13,794 nucleotides of DNA. Source: Nitrospira sp. ST-bin4 (lineage in GTDB: Bacteria > Nitrospirota > Nitrospiria > Nitrospirales > Nitrospiraceae). Positions 11,296-13,794 of the stretch are shown in pieces. The stretch covers positions 34,063 to 47,856 of the forward strand of contig MSXM01000003.1 in NCBI GenBank assembly GCA_002083565.1, in the 5' to 3' direction. The translations under genes were made by a program, and so were the position numbers. Numbering within the stretch: the stretch's first letter is position 1; each line of letters opens with the position of its first letter. The notes under the pieces were generated by a model, which did not search any database, was not told where the DNA came from, and saw only the letters and a list, made by a program, of their open reading frames with translations.

Positions 11296-13794
11296 TTATG
11301 ACTGGTAGCTTTCAATCGGCGGGCAGCTGCAGATGAGATGGCGATCGCCGTAGGCCTCGTCGATGCGACTGACGCTCGGCCAGAACTTGTTGTTCCTGAT
11401 CCAGGGAGCGGGAAATGCCGCCTGCTCGCGGCTGTAGGGACGGGTCCACTCCGTGGCCGTGACAATGGATGCCGTGTGGGGCGCGTTCTTCAGCAGATTG
11501 TTCGTCCTCGGCTGGCGCCCATCGACGATCTCCTGGATCTCGGCGCGGATTCGGATCAACGCCTCGCACATCCGATCGATCTCCGTCTTGGCTTCGCTTT
11601 CCGTCGGTTCGATCATAAGGGTGCCAGGTACCGGAAACGAAACGGTCGGCGCATGAAAGCCGTAGTCCATCAGCCGTTTCGCGACATCCATGGCTTCCAC
11701 CCCGGCGCGCTCCTTGAATTCCCGCAGATCAAGGATGAACTCATGTCCCACCAGTCCGGCGTCGCCGGCATAGAGAACCGGGTAATGCTTCTCCAGCCGC
11801 TTGGCCATATAGTTGGCGTTGAGAATGGCGACTTGGGTCGCTTTGGTTAACCCGTCACGGCCCATCAGCGCGATATACACCCATGAAATCGGAAGGATGC
11901 CGGCGCTGCCGAATGGAGCGGCAGACACCGGACCAATGGCATCAGGTCCTCCGAATTGTGTCACAGGGTGCCCGGGCAGCAACGGCGCGAGATGCTGTGC
12001 CGCTCCGATGGGACCCACGCCTGGTCCGCCGCCGCCGTGCGGAATGCAAAAGGTCTTATGGAGATTGAGGTGACAGATGTCCGCGCCGATATCGCCGGGA
12101 CGGCAGAGGCCCACCATGGCATTCATATTGGCGCCGTCCATGTAGACCTGTCCGCCATGGGTGTGGATGATTTGGCAAATGCGCCGTACGCCTGCCTCAA
12201 ACACGCCGTGCGTGGAGGGATAGGTAAGCATCACCGCCGCCAATCGATCCCGGTGTTCGGCCGCCTTGGCCTCAAGATCCTGAAGATCCACGTTGCCATG
12301 CGGATCGCAGCCCACGACCACGACGGTCATGCCGGCCATGGCGGCGCTGGCAGGATTCGTCCCATGGGCTGACACGGGAATCAAACAGACATCGCGATGC
12401 GCCTCTCCTCTCGATCGATGGTAAGCCCGAATGACCATCAGACCTGCGTATTCGCCTTGTGAGCCGGCATTCGGTTGGACCGAGAACGCCGCGAACCCGG
12501 AAATTTCTGCCAGCCACGCTTCGAGTTGTCGGATCATCTCTCGATAACCGCGAGTCTGCTCTTCCGGAGCAAAGGGATGCAGCCGGGCAAATTCCGGCCA
12601 CGTCACCGGCAGCATTTCCGACGTCCCGTTCAGCTTCATTGTGCAGGAGCCGAGCGGAATCATGGAATGCACCAGCGACAGATCTTTCATCTGCAACCGA
12701 TAGAGGTAGCGGAGCATCTCGTGCTCGGAGTGGTATCGATTGAAGGTCTCGTGCGTCAGATACTTGCTTGTTCTGGCCAATGACGCAGGATAGGCAAGAT
12801 CGATGGCGGCAATCAGGTCCGAAATCTTGAAAGGCAGCCGGTCGTATCCCACGAAGAGCTCCAGAATACGACGGACTTCATCGTCCGAGCTGACTTCGTC
12901 GAGCGACAGGCCGATAGAGCCGTCTTCGTAGCGCCTGAGATTGATCCCCTGCTCATTCGCGCGCAGGGCAATTTGATCGGCTTGGGTTCGGGCAAGGGGC
13001 ACGCGGATCGTATCGAAGAAGACTTTCGGCAACACATCGAATCCGAGCCGCCGCAGCCCTTCGGCCAGCAGCAAGGTGAGTCCGCGCACGCGCTCGGCAA
13101 TGCGCCGCAGCCCTTCCGGACCGTGGTACACCGCATACATGCCGGCCATGACAGCCAACAGGACTTGGGCCGTGCAGATATTGCTTGTGGCTTTCTCCCG
13201 CCGGATATGCTGCTCCCGCGTTTGAAGCGAAAGCCGGATCGCCGGCTTTCCCGTCACATCTTTGGATACGCCGACGATGCGGCCCGGCATCTGCCGTTTG
13301 TACTCTTCTTTCGTGGCCAGGAATGCGGCGTGTGGTCCGCCGAACCCGATCGGGACGCCGAACCGTTGCGTCGATCCGACTGCAATGTCAGCGCCGAATT
13401 CTCCCGGTGGACGGAGCAAGGTCAGAGCAAGGAGATCCGTCGCAACGACTACGAGGACGCCGGACTCATGGGCGCTCGCTACCAAAGCGCTGTAGTCGCT
13501 GACGTAACCGTCCGTTGCCGGGTATTGCAGCAAGAGGCCACACAGCCTGCCATCCGAACAATCGACGGAGGAGGCCGGTCCGGTCCTGATCGTGATGTTG
13601 AGCGGTTCGGCTCGTGTCTGCAACACGGCCAGAGTTTGGGGATGGCAATCGCGTGAGACGAAGAATTCCTTCCGTTCCCCGCCCGCGCTACGAGCGATGG
13701 CATCACACATGGCCATCGCTTCCGCGGCGGCGGTGGCTTCATCCAACAGCGAGGCATTCGACAACGGCAGGCCGGTCAAGTCCGCGACCATCGT
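11296..13794 (-). CDS. gcvP: Glycine dehydrogenase (decarboxylating), P-protein, 5' part missing
   Basis: This is the PLP-dependent P-protein of the glycine cleavage system (EC 1.4.4.2). It decarboxylates glycine and passes the aminomethyl group to the lipoyl arm of H-protein. The visible 832 residues run from inside the N-terminal half to the natural end (CSCPPIESYQS). They include GFGGPHAAFLA, the central HSMIPLGSCTMKLN, SAHGTNPASA, and the cofactor-binding lysine in HLNLHKTFCIPHGGGGPGVGPIG. Compared with the roughly 950-residue single-chain enzyme, about 125-130 N-terminal residues lie beyond the window, so this is the fused alpha2-type P-protein and not the split GcvPA/GcvPB form. No frameshift is seen. 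The gcvT and gcvH genes may lie upstream, outside the window. A hairpin follows the stop codon. Confidence 0.97.
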   Translation of the reverse strand, partial: TMVADLTGLPLSNASLLDEATAAAEAMAMCDAIARSAGGERKEFFVSRDCHPQTLAVLQTRAEPLNITIRTGPASSVDCSDGRLCGLLLQYPATDGYVSDYSALVASAHESGVLVVVATDLLALTLLRPPGEFGADIAVGSTQRFGVPIGFGGPHAAFLATKEEYKRQMPGRIVGVSKDVTGKPAIRLSLQTREQHIRREKATSNICTAQVLLAVMAGMYAVYHGPEGLRRIAERVRGLTLLLAEGLRRLGFDVLPKVFFDTIRVPLARTQADQIALRANEQGINLRRYEDGSIGLSLDEVSSDDEVRRILELFVGYDRLPFKISDLIAAIDLAYPASLARTSKYLTHETFNRYHSEHEMLRYLYRLQMKDLSLVHSMIPLGSCTMKLNGTSEMLPVTWPEFARLHPFAPEEQTRGYREMIRQLEAWLAEISGFAAFSVQPNAGSQGEYAGLMVIRAYHRSRGEAHRDVCLIPVSAHGTNPASAAMAGMTVVVVGCDPHGNVDLQDLEAKAAEHRDRLAAVMLTYPSTHGVFEAGVRRICQIIHTHGGQVYMDGANMNAMVGLCRPGDIGADICHLNLHKTFCIPHGGGGPGVGPIGAAQHLAPLLPGHPVTQFGGPDAIGPVSAAPFGSAGILPISWVYIALMGRDGLTKATQVAILNANYMAKRLEKHYPVLYAGDAGLVGHEFILDLREFKERAGVEAMDVAKRLMDYGFHAPTVSFPVPGTLMIEPTESEAKTEIDRMCEALIRIRAEIQEIVDGRQPRTNNLLKNAPHTASIVTATEWTRPYSREQAAFPAPWIRNNKFWPSVSRIDEAYGDRHLICSCPPIESYQS

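Noticed and set aside
11338..13656. Several plus-strand ORFs across gcvP (for example 11338-11850 and 12973-13656)
   Set aside because: They lie opposite a conserved, intact gcvP and carry no family features; they are shadows in GC-rich coding sequence.

Overview
The window looks like the chromosome of a GC-rich bacterium, probably Gram-negative: it has Sec-type and Tat-type export signals, good Shine-Dalgarno sequences, a CCA-encoding tRNA-Leu and a full-length type of glycine cleavage P-protein. The combination would suit Nitrospirota or a similar environmental lineage, but I cannot fix the taxon from the sequence alone. By hand count, base composition differs inside the window: bases 841-900 are about 42% G+C, whereas 12001-12060 are about 67%.

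Region 1 (1-332): the tail of a helicase-like reading frame that stops too early, then a promoter and a tRNA-Leu(CAG) gene.

Region 2 (311-6538): a roughly 6.2-kb integrative island in the 3' end of that tRNA. The last 22 bases of the tRNA (311-332) recur exactly at 6517-6538, which gives attL and attR. Just inside each end lies a pair of CGGTCGTA repeats spaced 11 bp apart, as expected for integrase arm sites. The tyrosine integrase survives only as its C-terminal half, joined to a serine recombinase whose start is frameshifted by a 4-bp tandem repeat. The island can therefore probably no longer move by itself. Its cargo is a membrane-anchored coiled-coil protein, a 406-aa protein with a degenerate PD-(D/E)xK-like motif, an Mrr-type endonuclease, an unrecognised 231-aa protein with a possible ADP-ribosyltransferase-like N-terminus, and a GIY-YIG nuclease-family protein. 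The last three genes are separated by two structured sites that resemble integron attC sites, and the stop codons of the first two lie inside the presumed R'' boxes. The cargo looks like a small store of anti-phage genes, possibly partly built from integron-type cassettes. The defence role is inference.

Region 3 (6539-9857): host-type sequence with a DUF1653 protein, a previously overlooked 32-aa single-span membrane microprotein on the minus strand, an 18-bp palindrome with phased repeats, and an exported 751-aa protein made almost wholly of 14 tandem 50-residue modules, nearly every one carrying a C-x4-C pair.

Region 4 (9858-13794, minus strand): a Tat-exported aminotransferase-class-V (isopenicillin-N-epimerase-like) PLP enzyme and, upstream of it, the gcvP gene for glycine dehydrogenase, cut by the window edge. 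A perfect 10-bp-arm hairpin and a candidate promoter lie between them, so they are probably separate transcription units.
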